Origin: Prostheceraeus crozeri
Lineage: Eukaryota > Platyhelminthes > Polycladida > Euryleptidae
Direction: 5' to 3'
NCBI GenBank assembly: GCA_907163375.1
Contig: CAJQUW010006988.1
Coordinates: 1-64,000, forward strand
DNA: 64,000 bases
Shown here piece by piece: positions 33,546 to 45,300 of the stretch. Under the pieces are notes generated by a model. It saw nothing but the letters and a program-made list of their open reading frames with translations. It was not told where the DNA came from and did not search any database. A program made the position numbers and the translations under genes. Every line of letters begins with the position of its first letter. Position 1 is the first letter of the stretch.

Positions 33546-36401
33546 ATGAATGGAAAAAGATTTATTGGTTTAGTGGATACTGGTTGTTCTCGATGCATTG
33601 TATCTGAGTCTTTGGTGGTCGGGATGAAGCTCTTTAGAGAAAGGACCACAATTGTTGCAATGGATGGCGCCGAGGTAAATTGTTGCTTTACGTGTAATGT
33701 AGACGTAGTCATTGAAGGGTGCCCAAGGCGATTGAATTGCATCGTTTCGAAAATTGTGCCAGTGTATGACTTTTTACTAGGAATGGATGTAATTGCAAGT
33801 TTCAACGGAATATATATAAACAAAGGGGTTGTATCTTTTGCTGAAACTGCTGCAGTATCAATTGACCAGACGGACGAAGACAATCGAGCCAAGCCAACTG
33901 ATGTCCTTGACACAAAGGAGGTTGTTATCAACGACGTCGATTTCTCAGCTAACTTTGTTGATGGTAGATGGGTTGCGAATTGGAATTTTGTTGATTCGCC
34001 TGAGCTCAAGAATTTCCGAACGCAGTATGCAATTCCCCAGGAAGCTAAAGAAGAGTATCACAAAGAGGTTGATGAGTGGATACGCCTGAAATGGTTGGTT
34101 CCGTACGAAGGAGAACATGACGGTTTTATCCCTTTGATGGCCGTTATTCAAAAGAACAAGGCGAAAGTAAGACCGGTAATGGATTTCCGTGAACTGAACA
34201 ATTTTGTATCCAACCATACTGCAGAAAGTGCTGTATGCAGTGAGACTCTTAGAAAGTGGAGGCGTATGGGTCAAAACATAAGTCTGATAGATCTGAGAAA
34301 GGCATACCTCCAAATTCACATATCAGAAGAGCTATGGAGACATCAAGTGGTATTATACAAAGGTAAAAAGTATTGCTTAACTCGACTCGGTTTTGGACTT
34401 AACGTGGCTCCAAAAATAATGACAAAAATTCTGAATCACGTTTTGTCAAGCGATGAAGAAGTAAAAAAGGGAACCGATTCGTACATTGACGACATTATTG
34501 TCAACAATGATGTGGTGTCCTGCGAGAAGGTGTTAGTAGTATTGACTAAGTTTGGATTGGATGCAAAGTTGCCAGAGAAGATCACTGATACGAGAGTACT
34601 TGGTTTGAAAGTAAGCAAAGACGAGAACGGATTGATGTGGAAAAGAGATAATGACATTCAGCGAGAAGAGAAACTTACTAAGCGATCAATTTTTTCTTGG
34701 TGCGGTAGGCTGGTTGGACACTATCCTGTTGCCGGTTGGCTTAGGCCTGCATGTTCATTCTTGAAACGAGTATCTTGCGAAGGAAGATGGGATGACCCAG
34801 TAAACGGAAGGGCAGTGATGATCGCCAAACAAATCGAGAAAAGACTGCAAACCGATGATCCCGTAAAAGGCAAATGGAATGTCTCAAGCAGTCCTAATGG
34901 AGTACTTTGGTGTGACGCCAGCACTTTAGCCATCGGCGTGTGTCTTGAAATTGGCGATGTCATCGTTGAAGATGGGTGTTGGTTGCGAAAACCACATGAT
35001 GTTGGTCATATAAATCTCGCAGAATTGGAGGCCATTATAAAAGGTGTAAATTTAGCAACCAAGTGGAACCTGCGAGAAATTGACATTAAGACTGATTCTT
35101 TCTCGGTAAACCAATGGTTAAAATCGATCCTGACTGGTGATAAGAAGATAAAGATGAAAGGCATGGGAGAAGCTCTAGTGAAGAGAAGGTTAGGATTACT
35201 GGAAGACATCTTCAAAGAGTATGAAATGACCGTAACCGTACAATGGGTACCCTCCAATGGAAACATATCGGACATATTGACCAGAGTCCCGCAATTATGG
35301 TTAAAGCACACATGCGCCATTGCCTCGTCGAGCGGAAAGCCCTATGTAACACAAGAGCAAATCAAAAAAGTGCATTCCGAAACCCACTACGGCGTTGACA
35401 AGACTTTCTATTTTTTGGCGAGATCTTTTCCTGATTTAGAGGTCGACAAGAGTGACATCAAACTTGTTATTGACAATTGCCCAAAATGTCGCAGTATCGA
35501 TCCACATAGCGTCAAATGGAGTCATGGAGAGTTGGGTGTTTCCGAACAATGGAAGCGTTTGTCTATCGACTTTACACATTACAAGGAAAATACATATTTA
35601 TCAATCGTTGATTGCGGTCCAAGTCGTTTCGCAATTTGGAGAAAAGTAAAGAACGAGTCATCTTCGGTAGTGAAAAGAGAATTGGAACAGGTGTTTTTTG
35701 AAAGAGGTCCTCCCGCTGAGGTTTTATTAGACAATGGTCTTGCGTTCAGGTCTGCAGAAATGAATAACATGATGAACGATTGGAAAGTTAACATGATTTT
35801 TAGATGTGCTCATTCGCCTGCGGGGAACGGAATAGTGGAAAGAAACCATAGAACGATAAAGAGAATGGCTTCAAGAACTGGGCAGAGCATTCCGGAGATG
35901 GTTCGACTTTATAATATGGCACCCCTGAAAAACTTTGATCGCTCTCCTTCAGAACAAATATTTGCTTACGGTTGGCGCTACCCACTAGTTGCCGAGGAGT
36001 CAACTGAAAGATGTGACAGTCCTTTTTTCGTTGGACAAGAGGTTTATGTCAAGCCGCAAAAGTCAAACTGTACTGTTCAATGGCCAATGCGAAAAGTAAC
36101 TAAAGTTAACAGCCCCTGGTCAGTCGATGTAGACGGAGTTCCACGGCATATCTCTGATATAAGGCCAGTTCCAAACAATGAAGTAACAGAGATGAATGAA
36201 ACTTCAAATGACGAAACTGCACAACCTCGAGTAACCATATCATTTGACAATGAAGATTCTGACATGGGCGTAGACAGTGAACTGACAGAAAATTTAGTTG
36301 AAGACATTTCGTGTGGTGATTCAAGTGACAACCAAGTCAGCCTACGTCATTCACAAAGAAAAAGAGTTTCACCTGCTTATCTTCAGGACTATGAACACTG
36401 A
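33546..36401 (+). CDS. pol region of the Ty3/Gypsy element (PR-RT-RH-INT)
   Basis: A single 951-codon frame. The aspartic protease has LVDTGCSRCIVS (about residue 8). The reverse transcriptase has VRPVMDFRELNNFV (about 210), SLIDLRKAYLQI and the catalytic YIDDIIV (about 315). RNase H starts at WCDAST (about 458), with HINLAELEAIIKG. The integrase has an HHCC-type zinc site (HSETHYGVDK...CPKC, about 625-660), a catalytic core IDFTHYKENTY...LLDNGLAF...NGIVERNHRTIKR (about 685-780), and a C-terminal domain without a chromodomain. All catalytic hallmarks are visible. The frame is offset from gag, as expected where the family uses frameshifting or internal initiation. Confidence 0.92.
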   Translation: MNGKRFIGLVDTGCSRCIVSESLVVGMKLFRERTTIVAMDGAEVNCCFTCNVDVVIEGCPRRLNCIVSKIVPVYDFLLGMDVIASFNGIYINKGVVSFAETAAVSIDQTDEDNRAKPTDVLDTKEVVINDVDFSANFVDGRWVANWNFVDSPELKNFRTQYAIPQEAKEEYHKEVDEWIRLKWLVPYEGEHDGFIPLMAVIQKNKAKVRPVMDFRELNNFVSNHTAESAVCSETLRKWRRMGQNISLIDLRKAYLQIHISEELWRHQVVLYKGKKYCLTRLGFGLNVAPKIMTKILNHVLSSDEEVKKGTDSYIDDIIVNNDVVSCEKVLVVLTKFGLDAKLPEKITDTRVLGLKVSKDENGLMWKRDNDIQREEKLTKRSIFSWCGRLVGHYPVAGWLRPACSFLKRVSCEGRWDDPVNGRAVMIAKQIEKRLQTDDPVKGKWNVSSSPNGVLWCDASTLAIGVCLEIGDVIVEDGCWLRKPHDVGHINLAELEAIIKGVNLATKWNLREIDIKTDSFSVNQWLKSILTGDKKIKMKGMGEALVKRRLGLLEDIFKEYEMTVTVQWVPSNGNISDILTRVPQLWLKHTCAIASSSGKPYVTQEQIKKVHSETHYGVDKTFYFLARSFPDLEVDKSDIKLVIDNCPKCRSIDPHSVKWSHGELGVSEQWKRLSIDFTHYKENTYLSIVDCGPSRFAIWRKVKNESSSVVKRELEQVFFERGPPAEVLLDNGLAFRSAEMNNMMNDWKVNMIFRCAHSPAGNGIVERNHRTIKRMASRTGQSIPEMVRLYNMAPLKNFDRSPSEQIFAYGWRYPLVAEESTERCDSPFFVGQEVYVKPQKSNCTVQWPMRKVTKVNSPWSVDVDGVPRHISDIRPVPNNEVTEMNETSNDETAQPRVTISFDNEDSDMGVDSELTENLVEDISCGDSSDNQVSLRHSQRKRVSPAYLQDYEH

Positions 36402-36433
36402 ATTTATCTTGTGATCTTGAGATCAGGGGGAAA

Positions 36434-37169
36434 TGTACGTCTTAATAATATCTTTCTAGCGAAAAATTATTTCTTTGTTAATTCAAATGTGAATTATTAC
36501 ATGAACTTTCATCATGAACTTACATAACAGCTGATCAAATCAATTTTCATTTCATTTTAATCAGCTGTCGTAGATATCTGGGTTTTTAAATGTCAATTAG
36601 AACTGATGTTCATGCGGTAAGTTAGTATAGAGCTGTTATGCTCTCATAGAAATTTTTACATAATTGTGAATGTTTTAGGGACGTCTTAGAGTCACATTTT
36701 ATTGCAATTTCTTCGTTATTGTAATAACTATGGTCTAGTGCAATAAGTTCATAGAATTTGTCAAACCCTTAGGTTTTATTATTCTTGCCATGCTTTTGAG
36801 AGATATGGCTATTTCTATGAGTTCAAATGACCATTGCTAGGAGTTCAAACGACGTTTGTATTTTGATTCAGACATTTGTATTTTGATTCAAATGATTTAA
36901 GCAGTCAAATATTTTAAGGTGTCTTCATGTCACTTTTGATTTTGGGCTCGTGACTGCTGGTTGTATCAATTTTGGAAGCGTTTCAATACAAGACGAATTA
37001 CTTGATTTTGGAGTTATTTGCAAGCATTGTGCCTCAGTTATTTGGAGATAAGTATTTGACTTTGGGGAAATTTAATGAATTAACTTAAGTAACGGTACTG
37101 ACAATTAATTGGGAAGTTAACACTTTTTACTTTTTGGTTAAAGACAAATTAATTCTAAAATATTCTACA
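36434..37169 (+). repeat. 3' LTR of the Ty3/Gypsy element
   Basis: It matches the 5' LTR base for base except for about three substitutions and one patch around 36818. It is preceded by the polypurine tract. Confidence 0.92.
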
Positions 37170-37990
37170 GTGCACTTCAGGTATTGCTCATCCCACTCAA
37201 AAAGCATAACTAGTAACATTACTAATGAAAGACAAGTAATTAGCTTTTTATGCAGCAGGACAACGAATGCAACTTTAGCAACGCGTTGGCCACGCTTTCA
37301 GCCGCGTTTTATTCGCATTGGTCAATCACAAGTTTCAAGTTTACAAAGAAGAAGTGCAATGTTTAAGGAGCTACTAGTTTATTCGATGTAATACATCAAA
37401 ATCTACCTCTGTGAGTGACTAAACTCTCACTTAACGATAGCGACAGGGAAAGACTTCATGCAAGTTATTTTACTGGCTCAATAAATCACTGAAGTGAACC
37501 AATGAGAACGAAGCTTTCAGAAAGCATGGGAAATGCGTTTTCTGAAGTTGTTCTCATGAAACAGCATAACAAGTCATAACAGCAGCTGACTAAAATCAAA
37601 TTTATCGATGAAAACCATAGTGACGCTTGCAAGCATAATATGGATGATTTGTAACACGGCCCTTTTCGAGTTGCCAAATCGATGTGACTTTTTTTGGCAA
37701 CTCGAAAAGGTGATTATTTGCAAAAATGTGTGCTTTTTACATGAACTTTGTCAAGGTCTCAGCGGAATTTTTTTTAGTCGGTCAGAGCCCGCTTATTTTG
37801 GGAAAACCGGCAATTCTAAGTTTGTAAACAAATTAGGAAATTGCACTCGCATGTAAGTTGTGATTAAGTTTCAACAAATATATTTAGTAAAAACATAATT
37901 TTAATATTCTGTTGTTTTACTGCATGTCGTTGCATCGATACTGTTTGAAATAACGCAATGCACTAGCTGGCTGTAGAATATTTCGGAACG
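37170..37990. other. Flank of the LTR element with an 18-bp perfect hairpin
   Basis: CCTTTTCGAGTTGCCAAA (37661-37678) and its exact complement (37693-37710) surround a 14-nt loop, which could be a MITE relic or a structured element. No gene is visible. CAAACAA-type motifs begin near the right edge. Confidence 0.5.
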
Positions 37991-38520
37991 AGGTAAAATC
38001 CAAACAAGAATATCCAGACAACAGACCAAACAACTGAAAATCTTTCTCAAACAACTGGAGAATGTCGGTGCATTGCTGCAAACAAGTACCAAACAAGCAG
38101 AAGATTGCCAGAAGACAATTCCACTGTACTTTTTCTGATAATTATACTCAATTTATTACAACAAACAAACGTTTTTAATTAAATAATCAATGCGGAAAAC
38201 GGCCAAACAAGCACGAAGAAGCCTCAAAATCATCTAAACAACCCAAAACAAGCTTGAAAATAACAGAAAAAGACTTGAACAACCTTGAGAATTTCTAAAA
38301 GTACTCAGAAAAATAAATAAACAAGTCCAAAAACTCCATCGAGTGAACAGCTCCTCAATTCAATCAAACAGTTCACAACATGTCTTTAAAGATCCAACTC
38401 CATGGCCACAAAACTATCTGGAAATATACTAAATCCACACAAATTTCGTCAAACTGAAAAATATTCATAAAAAGCACAGCCACCTCCCACAATAAAATCC
38501 GCTGAACTCATTCAACCCCT
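37990..38520. repeat. Degenerate CAAACAAC-rich flank of the 93-bp array
   Basis: AAACAAC, AAACAAG and CAAACAACT boxes recur every 20-40 bp without a fixed unit. It looks like an older or unhomogenised part of the minisatellite to its right. Confidence 0.55.
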
Positions 38521-39935
38521 ATTAAACATACCCAAACAACTCCGAGTTGCACCTAAACAACCTCAAGGCATCCTCCTCTCATCAAAACAACTCACTATCT
38601 TACCCAAACACACATTAAACATACCCAAACAACTCCGAGTTGCACCTAAACAACCTCAAAGCATCCTCCCCTCATCAAAACAACTCACTATCTTACCCAA
38701 ACACACATTAAACATACCCAAACAACTCCGAGTTGCACCTAAACAACCTCAAAGCATCCTCCCCTCATCAAAACAACTCACTATCTTACCCAAACACACA
38801 TTAAACATACCCAAACAACTCCGAGTTGCACCTAAACAACCTCAAAGCATCCTCCCCTCATCAAAACAACTCACTATCTTACCCAAACACACATTAAACA
38901 TACCCAAACAACTCCGAGTTGCACCTAAACAACCTCAAAGCATCCTCCTCTCATCAAAACAACTCACTATCTTACCCAAACACACATTAAACATACCCAA
39001 ACAACTCCGAGTTGCACCTAAACAACCTCAAAGCATCCTCCTCTCATCAAAACAACTCACTATCTTACCCAAACACACATTAAACATACCCAAACAACTC
39101 CGAGTTTGCACCTAAACAACCTCAAGGCATCCTCCCCTCATCAAAACAACTCACTATCTTACCCAAACACACATTAAACATACCCAAACAACTCCGAGTT
39201 GCACCTAAACAACCTCAAGGCATCCTCCCCTCATCAAAACAACTCACTATCTTACCCAAACACACATTAAACATACCCAAACAACTCCGAGTTGCACCTA
39301 AACAACCTCAAAGCATCCTCCCCTCATCAAAACAACTCACTATCTTACCCAAACACACATTAAACATACCCAAACAACTCCGAGTTGCACCTAAACAACC
39401 TCAAGGCATCCTCCCCTCATCAAAACAACTCACTATCTTACCCAAACACACATTAAACATACCCAAACAACTCCGAGTTGCACCTAAACAACCTCAAGGC
39501 ATCCTCCCCTCATCAAAACAACTCACTATCTTACCCAAACACACCCAAACAACTCCGAGTTGCACCTAAACAACCTCAAGGCATCCTCCCCTCATCAAAA
39601 CAACTCACTATCTTACCCAAACACACATTAAACATACCCAAACAACTCCGAGTTGCACCTAAACAACCTCAAAGCATCCTCCCCTCATCAAAACAACTCA
39701 CTATCTTACCCAAACACACATTAAACATACCCAAACAACTCCGAGTTGCACCTAAACAACCTCAAAGCATCCTCCTCTCATCAAAACAACTCACTATCTT
39801 ACCCAAACAACTCCGAGTTGCACCTAAACAACCTCAAGGCATCCTCCCCTCATCAAAACAACTCACTATCTTACCCAAACACACATTAAACATACCCAAA
39901 CAACTCCGAGTTGCACCTAAACAACCTCAAGGCAT
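38510..39935. repeat. Minisatellite, 93-bp unit, about 16 copies
   Basis: The core CAACTCCGAGTTGCACCTAA recurs at 93-bp intervals (38541, 38634, 38727, 38820 and so on) to about 39900. Most copies are nearly identical, varying at AAAGC/AAGGC and CCCC/CCTC positions. Two copies are shortened by loss of the ACATTAAACATA segment. Each unit has three AAACAAC boxes, giving a ~31-bp sub-period. Because 93 is a multiple of three, a plus-strand frame stays open across several units (39478-40029), but there is no reason to think it is translated. Confidence 0.95.
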
Positions 39936-40049
39936 CCATAAAGCCATGAAAAATTTAAAACTCATCGCCTTTTCCCAACAATTTGCATATACTTCATATA
40001 TTTGCATTTATAGAATTTCCATGCACTGAATGTTTTATATACACTACGC

Positions 40050-40610
40050 AGGCATCATTTGGTGAATTCAAGTTTATAAGATATGCAATGCATGCAGCGG
40101 ATTTGGTGCAAAAAGTTTGTAGATGTACAATTCTTACTGGATGGACAATATCTACAATTTTCACGATATGGACCAGACTTTTTATGAAGTATTTACAATA
40201 CGGACACTAAATAAATGTTGTGCAGTATTTAGAAGATGTGCACTGCAAAAGTTATGTTCAATAATTTGCAATATGGGCAAAGTAGATCTTCTGTGCGATG
40301 TTAACAACATGGACACTACATACCTTATGTAGGACAATATTGCACGGAAAATATATACATCATGTGAATCTTTACAGTGCGAGTAGTATGCATGTAGACA
40401 GCATGTGCAATATTTGCAACACGGGATTATAAATTTTTTGTGCTATATTTACAAGATGGGCGTTGGACCTTTTAGGAAATATTAACAATATGAATACTAC
40501 ATAAATTATGTACAATTTTACACGGACAACATGTAGGCTTCAACATGTTACATATTTATGGTGCGAGAAATGTAGGTTGTCGTGTAGGATTTTTTAGATC
40601 TAAATTTAAA
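40050..40610. repeat. Degenerate ~50-60-bp repeat around ATTTACAATATGGACACTA
   Basis: Motifs of the type TATTTACAATA(C/T)GGACACTA, followed by AAATTATGTACAATATT, recur about eight times with heavy divergence. The block lies just beyond the 3' end of the MULE-USP gene. Confidence 0.55.
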
Positions 40611-40830
40611 AAGGGTACCAATATACTACTATTTAATGAATAATAAGTAACACAAGTAACCCTGCTATTTTTAAATTAGACGCGGTTAAATACCGCTACG
40701 GCCGCCCTGATCAAAGCTTGCGGAACTCCACCGTTTGGGAGTAAGTATCTGTAAAATGAACATGAACACTGTAGACATGAAGTGCAAAATGTACAGTATG
40801 AGCACTTGAAACATATGTGCAGCCACATCC

Positions 40831-41025
40831 CTATTCTTTATCCAAGTCAGCATCGAAATTAGACAGATCCCTGATCTGGAAGGGTCTCCTTTTCTTCGAT
40901 ATTTGATCTTGGGTCTCCTCTCCAGGCTCTACGAAAACGACTCGCTTCTGCGTCGGTTTCTTTATTGGAAGGAGGGGGGTGGTTGAACTTCTTATCTTCC
41001 GATACATAAGGAGTCGTGACTTGAA
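40831..41025 (-). CDS. Exon 10: C-terminal exon of the MULE-SWIM-USP gene
   Basis: An ATTGCAG acceptor leads into [20 protein letters not shown] resembles the final A(Y/R)xLxYxR strand of USP domains. A basic tail ([17 protein letters not shown]) with a possible nuclear localisation signal follows, then an acidic end and the stop. It starts at phase 0 whereas exon 9 ends at phase 2, so a small exon or an indel is probably unaccounted for between them. Confidence 0.6.
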   Translation of the reverse strand, partial: FKSRLLMYRKIRSSTTPLLPIKKPTQKRVVFVEPGEETQDQISKKRRPFQIRDLSNFDADLDKE

Positions 41026-42259
41026 CTGCAATTATGAATTATTAGGATTGATTGATTGAAACAATAACAATATTATCATGCGGCACATACTTATGAAATT
41101 GGAGACGACACGATGTACAAAAAAATTTCGATGTAAAAATTGATCTGATCACTAATTGCTTCATCTGACTTGACCAATCTCTCCATCAGACAAAGTTGGT
41201 TAGCCGCTTTTCAATAACTAAAATTGAAGCCTTGGGGTGGAGAACAGCTTCATAAAGCATAATAGCCTTGCCAAATCAGTCAGAAGCATCACAGAAAAGT
41301 AGTCTCAAATTTCATTAACTTGACCCTTGAAAAGACATTCATCACACTGAATGAAAACATTCACTCTTTCCGCATGCACTGTCGCGAACTTGACCTTGTC
41401 AGACGGGAGAAATGTAACAACAGCATCATTCTATGCACAAATGGCATGATATTGTTTTTACCAATCTATCTCAAATCTATACATTATCATAAGGTTATCG
41501 TGCGAAAAGTGAAAGTGCAGTAGATGCAGCGGGTTATTGCAGTGGGGAAATAATTCATTTCAACACGCGAAGCGTTATGTCAGCGGTTACTGTATATATA
41601 CCTTACTAGTAAGGTCCACTTACTCCCAAGTCATTCTTGACGCCTCTGTCCATATCCAGACGTCCTTCCAACATGACGATCCATTCAGTGTGTAAATGGC
41701 ATCTCCACTAAATACGTAAGTGTAATCTAAAAGAAAAGAGTAATCTGTTAGTCGTAGATGAAATATAATGAAAGACATCCACTCACAATGTGCTCTATTA
41801 TCTTTTCCAGAAACGACGACAACTGCCTGCAGCTCATAAGTGTAGTCGTGAAGTGAGAGGTATCTATATAAAACAAAGAATTAAACACGATCATAAGTAT
41901 TTTATAATTGCAATGATTTTAAAAATACATTAAAATTATTATTATGTTATTTAAAAATGCTTTTGAAGGTCATTACATATTTTCAATCAACGTTTTGAAT
42001 TATTAAAATATGCACTATCATTTAAAGCAGGATTTCTCCCAAATACAATGCAGCTCATTTAAGCGACCTAGGACATTTGATCGTAGAAGTGAGCAGCTCA
42101 TGGCATGTCTGACAATACTAAATTAATTCAAATGTTATCTGCTGTGTCCTATTGAACGATTTTCAGCTATTAATTACTATCGATTTCACTTTGAAGAGTA
42201 TAGGATCTCACTTTCTGTGCGCACTAAGTAATTTTGAAGAGAGCGAGAGCGAGAGCGAG

Positions 42260-42345
<86 letters not shown>

Positions 42346-45300
42346 AAGAGAGCGAAGCATGTCATGTCGCGCAAACAATATCCAAACTTTTTCAATAAAA
42401 TATGATTTTCTGAGTAAAATATGAGAAACTATGCTAAATAATTCATTAACTTGAACTCCGATAGCATGTCTGAACAATCGAATCCATCACTAATTAATTA
42501 TAGATGTTAAATGTGTCATGAAAGTTCTTTTCTGATAAAACTTTCTGATAAGTAAGTCCTGAGCAAATGAATAATCCCAATATTCTAATTTTTCCATTCT
42601 ACAAGTGTAGGCTATTCATCAAATGATGAATGGCACCATTGGTGAATAGAATAACACATAGAGGTGCCTATACGCGTAATCACATAGCGATTGATTGAGG
42701 AAATAATTTTGTTTGGTGAGTAAAAGAAACTTTGATAAGTTGAAGTTGAAAATCCATCCCTAATAAGTTCTGAAAGTGCAAGTCTGTGACCTACACTTAT
42801 CATTTCATAGCGGCACGTGATGTACATGTTTGGAGTTATGAAGCAGCAGTCTTAAGAGCAGAGGAAAATTGTATAATAACGTCTATCGAAGACAAAGAGT
42901 TCAGTGACACTAAGTGATAATAGTTATAGTGCACATGTTATACAGGATAAAAGGCAAGAAGTGGAAGTCGTAAAAAACAGCGAAATTGCGTAATAACGGC
43001 GCATGAAAGACAAAGATATGTCAGTGATATTTGAAGTACAACGATATTGGGACATCAAGCCACTTTCATTAATCACATGGTTGATTCGTAGAAGTTGCAA
43101 CTTACCTTGATGAGTAAATGAAGTGAGACTCTGAAGGTTTGCGGATAAGATGACAGTCAGCACAGCAGGGGTATCCGAATTAATGCTAGTTCGGTGGATG
43201 CCTCCTGATATTTTTCCACAGAAGGAGCAGGTGTAATTCCTGAAAGAGGTGAAATATGATACAATCTAGTCAATTGGTCATGCGTTGTCGAATACTTACT
43301 CAACGATACTTGTTCCTTGAAATGAATCCAAACATTCCTCAATTGTTAGAGTATCTTCGGAAGGTTGACAATGAACTGCGAAATCTTTATGTTCTTTAAC
43401 CTGAGGGAAGTGACACATGCTTCAAAAATGATAATTTATGAGCAAAATATGGAAAAGAATGCATTACGCGTGAATGGCAAAAGTTACTAAGTTAAAGACT
43501 ACCGTATTTCTTTGAATAAGAGACGCGTTTTTTCAGATCCCTGATTGATGCGTCTCTTATTCAAGGGCGTCTCTTATTTATCAAATGTTCAAGTTTTCAT
43601 TCTTTCATTAGAAAAAGATGCCTTAGTTTTTTGCTACTATTCTCTTAGGTAACCTTTGCATTCCTCACTTAAGCCTATGTCATGGGCAAATTTCGCCAGT
43701 AATTTTTCTTACATATATGCGCTTTATCATAATTCAGATATTTTGGAAATGAAAGGAGTTTTATGGTTTGTAGTAGCATATCTTGTAGACTCATCTAATA
43801 CATTCATATACATGCAGACTAGATCTGAATTTACCGAAACGAAAATACCGATAATCAAGCAGTATTTACAGCAAAAGTTACCGACCGGTACATGACTCCA
43901 AATGCAAAGGAAGCTACCGTATAATGCCTCCTTAAATGGTAGATGAAGTAACCTTAAGTAGGCCTGCATGTACGTATTTACAACATGCATGTACTGCATG
44001 TACAACAACAAGAAGCCTTATATATTATACAATATTGGTCATCATACCCCGTATTAGTAGACTGACTTATTTTACTAAGATAAGTAGGCCTAATAATCGC
44101 TCAGGCGGATGTAGCTACCACATTACAATAGCCCTGCATGCAATATGTCTATAGCAGTCTATTTTTTGTACATGCGTCTCTTATTCAAGGGCGTCTCTTA
44201 TTAAATTTATTCCTCTCACGGATGCGTCTCTTATTCGAGGGCGTTCCTTATTCAAGGGCGTCTCATATTCAAAGAAATACGGTGTTTTAGAACGCAAAGT
44301 TAAACTACAAGGAAGTGATTGATTAAATAATCCATAGAATGATAAACTGCAAAAGCTGCAGTAGACGCATATTTGAAACAAACAGAAAAATTGTTATTCA
44401 TCTGCCATGTCATGGTTGCGGTTTAACTATATACATGCGGCAGATAAACACTTTGGCATACGAAGGCTTTGTGGAAACAGTTATTATGAAATTCCGCATG
44501 GCATAACGGCATAATGTAGCTGTCAGGTGCATGTATGTAGAAGACCAAATGGAGTATCCAATACAAAACTCCTTGCAATTGTCCAATTATTTATTAAAAA
44601 TCTAATTTAAATTATTTAATACTCTTCAAGACATTTAGAAAAGATAAAATGCAACTAATCAATGAAACGTAATTGATTTTGCTGATTGAACTTACGCCTT
44701 CATATTGACACAATTGGCAACTGGTATAGTTCTTGAATGTGACACACAGTGGGTCCTCAACATTGCAGTCAAATATCTGAAAAAGACGCAAATGAAGCTG
44801 ATTTTCAGTATATTTTATGTAATTTTTCACTATCTTACTGCATTGAAGAACGGAAGTAGAAATCTATATGCAAATTGAAGTCCATCTTGCTGATGGTTAG
44901 GGTTCCAATTATAATGATGACATACCGAACTCTATAAAGTTGAAAAGAAATAGTGAGAACAATGGAGCTAATGAAGGTTTTGTACTGACTTCAATAATAC
45001 AATAAAATATTTCGAATGAATCAAAACCAGTCTGCGTATTATGATGTCTCTATAGCTCAGATTTCACTCATCAGATTGGTGTTAATCCATTCAAATGTAT
45101 TTCGTATATGGCTTCTTCAAAGATACTTTAAGATTGATTTATATTTAATATGAATCATTACATTGGAGGTAAAACTAATGATTTGAAGTACCATCATGAA
45201 AACATACGGGTCCTTGATCAAACTCCTCCCATGAATAAACCCACATATGGGGAAATATTTAGTGATTAGTGAATTTCTTATCGTATTCAATGGTGAAGGT

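Larger units (their letters stand above)
31987..37169 (+). mobile_element. Ty3/Gypsy LTR retrotransposon, young and nearly whole
   Basis: Two near-identical LTRs (740 and 736 bp), each TG...CA, bound a 3.7-kb interior with gag and pol in the order protease, RT, RNase H, integrase. That order is diagnostic of Ty3/Gypsy. A purine-rich tract (GATCAGGGGGAAA) precedes the 3' LTR. The LTRs differ at about three single bases plus one short patch, so the insertion is recent. Pol is open throughout and about one break is seen in gag. No env-like ORF and no chromodomain were seen. The expected short target duplication is not evident: the flanks are CTTAA on the left and GTGCA on the right. Confidence 0.92.

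Noticed and set aside
39478-40029. 183-codon open frame with a repeated PKQLRVAPKQPQ peptide
   Set aside because: It is the translation of the 93-bp minisatellite, whose unit length is a multiple of three. There is no start context, domain or splice evidence.
42152-42477. Open frames rich in Ser-Leu or Glu-Arg
   Set aside because: These are translations of the GA microsatellite in three frames, not proteins.
42790-42860. Possible missing USP exon with [15 protein letters not shown]
   Set aside because: The peptide is only vaguely USP-like and its end phase does not match the next exon, so it was not added to the gene model.
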